From Candidatus Moraniibacteriota bacterium (lineage in GTDB: Bacteria; Patescibacteriota; Minisyncoccia; Moranbacterales; UBA2206): DNA of 13,211 nt. The stretch covers positions 92,292-105,502 of the forward strand of contig DPJH01000036.1 in the NCBI GenBank assembly GCA_003543115.1. The letters run 5' to 3'. Both the position numbers and the translations under genes were made by a program. The notes under the pieces are model-generated. The model searched no databases, was not told where the DNA came from, and saw only the letters and a program-made list of their open reading frames with translations. Of this stretch, positions 12,482-13,211 are shown piece after piece (the stretch's first letter is position 1; every line of letters begins with the position of its first letter).

Positions 12482-13084
12482 CTATCTCCTTCTTCTTCGT
12501 TGAAGTGCTTCGTTAAATGCTTGTTTGGCCTTTTCTTCAGATTCTGAGCCGAGTAAGCGCGTAGCTTCTTGAAATACTGATTTTTCCAAAATGATTCTGC
12601 TGGCGATACAAGCTTTATATGCCTCGTCAGGACCGTATGTGCTGATGTATGCAGAAAATTCTTGGAGAAAAATCAGTCGCAAATCTTCATCATCTTTTTT
12701 ATCTATGATCTTGTCTTCGAATTTTTTAGCATTCTCATTCCATTTTCTTTCAACGACTCGCGGCGTTCCTCTCACGATCTCCATGCTGGCAACAATATTT
12801 GTAAAACGGTTGCGCTGAAAGTCTTGGCACTTGTTATACAAGAAATCAGTTACTCTTTTCCTATCTTCAAGGTTCAGTTTAGAGAGAAGAGAGTTAAAAA
12901 TTTCTTCATCAACAGTTGAAAGACCCATGAATCCGGGTAGTTTTTGCTGAATTTGTTGTTGTATCGGTTCAGGAAGATTGCCCCAAATTTTACCGACTCT
13001 TTCAACGATAGCGGGAATTCCTCCTGCTAATCCCAGGATGTTTGATACTGAATCAAAAGCTTTTCCAAGTTTATCATTTGCCAT
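12482..13084 (-). CDS. Unknown soluble 200-residue protein
   Basis: I do not recognise this protein. It has no signal peptide and no clear membrane helix; a mildly hydrophobic Gly/Ile stretch lies at about 16-26 (ILGLAGGIPAI), then a Gln-rich piece, then mostly charged, apparently helical sequence (Leu/Lys/Glu/Asp/Arg-rich) ending in five arginines. No Cys pairs, nucleotide-binding motif or catalytic signature is seen. It is the first gene of a two-gene operon: extended -10 promoter at 13175-13203, a leader of about 80 nt, and a strong Shine-Dalgarno (GGGAGGT, 13097-13091) six bases before the ATG. The second gene is a membrane protein of unknown function, so the pair may form a soluble and membrane partner complex. 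Confidence 0.72.
   Translation of the reverse strand: MANDKLGKAFDSVSNILGLAGGIPAIVERVGKIWGNLPEPIQQQIQQKLPGFMGLSTVDEEIFNSLLSKLNLEDRKRVTDFLYNKCQDFQRNRFTNIVASMEIVRGTPRVVERKWNENAKKFEDKIIDKKDDEDLRLIFLQEFSAYISTYGPDEAYKACIASRIILEKSVFQEATRLLGSESEEKAKQAFNEALQRRRRR
12484..12491 (-). promoter_or_regulatory. Shine-Dalgarno of the 352-aa membrane protein gene
   Basis: AAGGAGAT on the minus strand (12491-12484), five bases before the ATG at 12478 and overlapping the end of the upstream gene, supporting coupled translation. Confidence 0.8.
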
Positions 13085-13090
13085 ACTAGT

Positions 13091-13097
13091 ACCTCCC
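13091..13097 (-). promoter_or_regulatory. Shine-Dalgarno of the 200-aa protein gene
   Basis: GGGAGGT on the minus strand (13097-13091), six bases before the ATG at 13084; it fixes the start choice. Confidence 0.85.
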
Positions 13098-13174
13098 GTA
13101 CTGTTTCTTCATTCAATTTTTAAGGAACGAGCGTGTCATCTTCTCGTCACCTTCATTGTCTCTGATAACATATA

Positions 13175-13203
13175 ATCTTAGCATATTTTGGACAAAAAGT
13201 CAA
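13175..13203 (-). promoter_or_regulatory. Promoter of the unknown two-gene operon
   Basis: On the minus strand TTGACT (13203-13198), a 17-bp spacer ending in TGC (extended -10) and TAAGAT (13180-13175). This is the best promoter in the window by match to the sigma70 consensus. It leaves a leader of about 80 nt before the start at 13084. Confidence 0.65.
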
Positions 13204-13211
13204 GGAAAAAA

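Noticed and set aside
13113..13156. Two tiny overlapping leader ORFs (6 and 8 codons, ATGA overlap) in the leader of the 200-aa gene
   Set aside because: No ribosome-binding site, no meaningful codon run and no alternative terminator structure; such short frames arise by chance.

Overview
The window looks like a piece of an AT-rich, compact genome of the Candidate Phyla Radiation (Patescibacteria, most like a Parcubacteria-type lineage). This is inferred from gene content, not measured. The pointers are a family of small signal-peptide-bearing, two-helix VirB2/TrbC-like (T4SS_pilin-type) proteins, a DUF4446 protein beside infB, a short IF-2, and very small intergenic gaps. All genes read with the standard bacterial code, and TGA is used as a stop at least once (the phosphoesterase gene).

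Left part (1-5450, all minus strand): housekeeping and repair genes. Reading in the direction of transcription, a DUF4446 membrane protein abuts infB (IF-2), followed by rbfA and a DHH/DHHA1 phosphoesterase (NrnA-like). After these come endonuclease IV, an MJ0936/YfcE-type metallophosphoesterase and the N-terminal part of a family-4 uracil-DNA glycosylase that runs off the left edge. Uracil excision followed by AP-site cleavage makes the last group a small base-excision-repair neighbourhood.

Middle (5451-5891): a tRNA-Ser(CGA) gene on the minus strand, followed by an unusually GC-rich perfect hairpin that begins at the discriminator base and overlaps the encoded CCA. A promoter pair points outward: one for the tRNA, one for the plus-strand genes.

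Right-centre (5892-11364, plus strand): a class I SAM methyltransferase, a family-1 extracellular solute-binding lipoprotein, then six pilin-like genes (called A to F here). The six genes carry seven copies of one two-helix module. B is a head-to-tail fusion of two modules. D has a long extracellular stalk with 20-residue Ser/Asp/Tyr repeats before its module. D and E share near-identical modules. A Rho-independent terminator after C and an extended -10 promoter before D split the cluster into two transcription units. No T4SS ATPase or channel gene and no ABC permease is present in the window. The most interesting reading is a multi-subunit surface fibre or secretion pilus with a specialised stalk-bearing subunit.

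Right end (11377-13203): a bidirectional terminator separates the pilins from a convergent two-gene minus-strand operon of unknown function (a soluble 200-aa protein and a 352-aa membrane protein). It has a strong promoter and textbook Shine-Dalgarno sites, unlike most other genes here.
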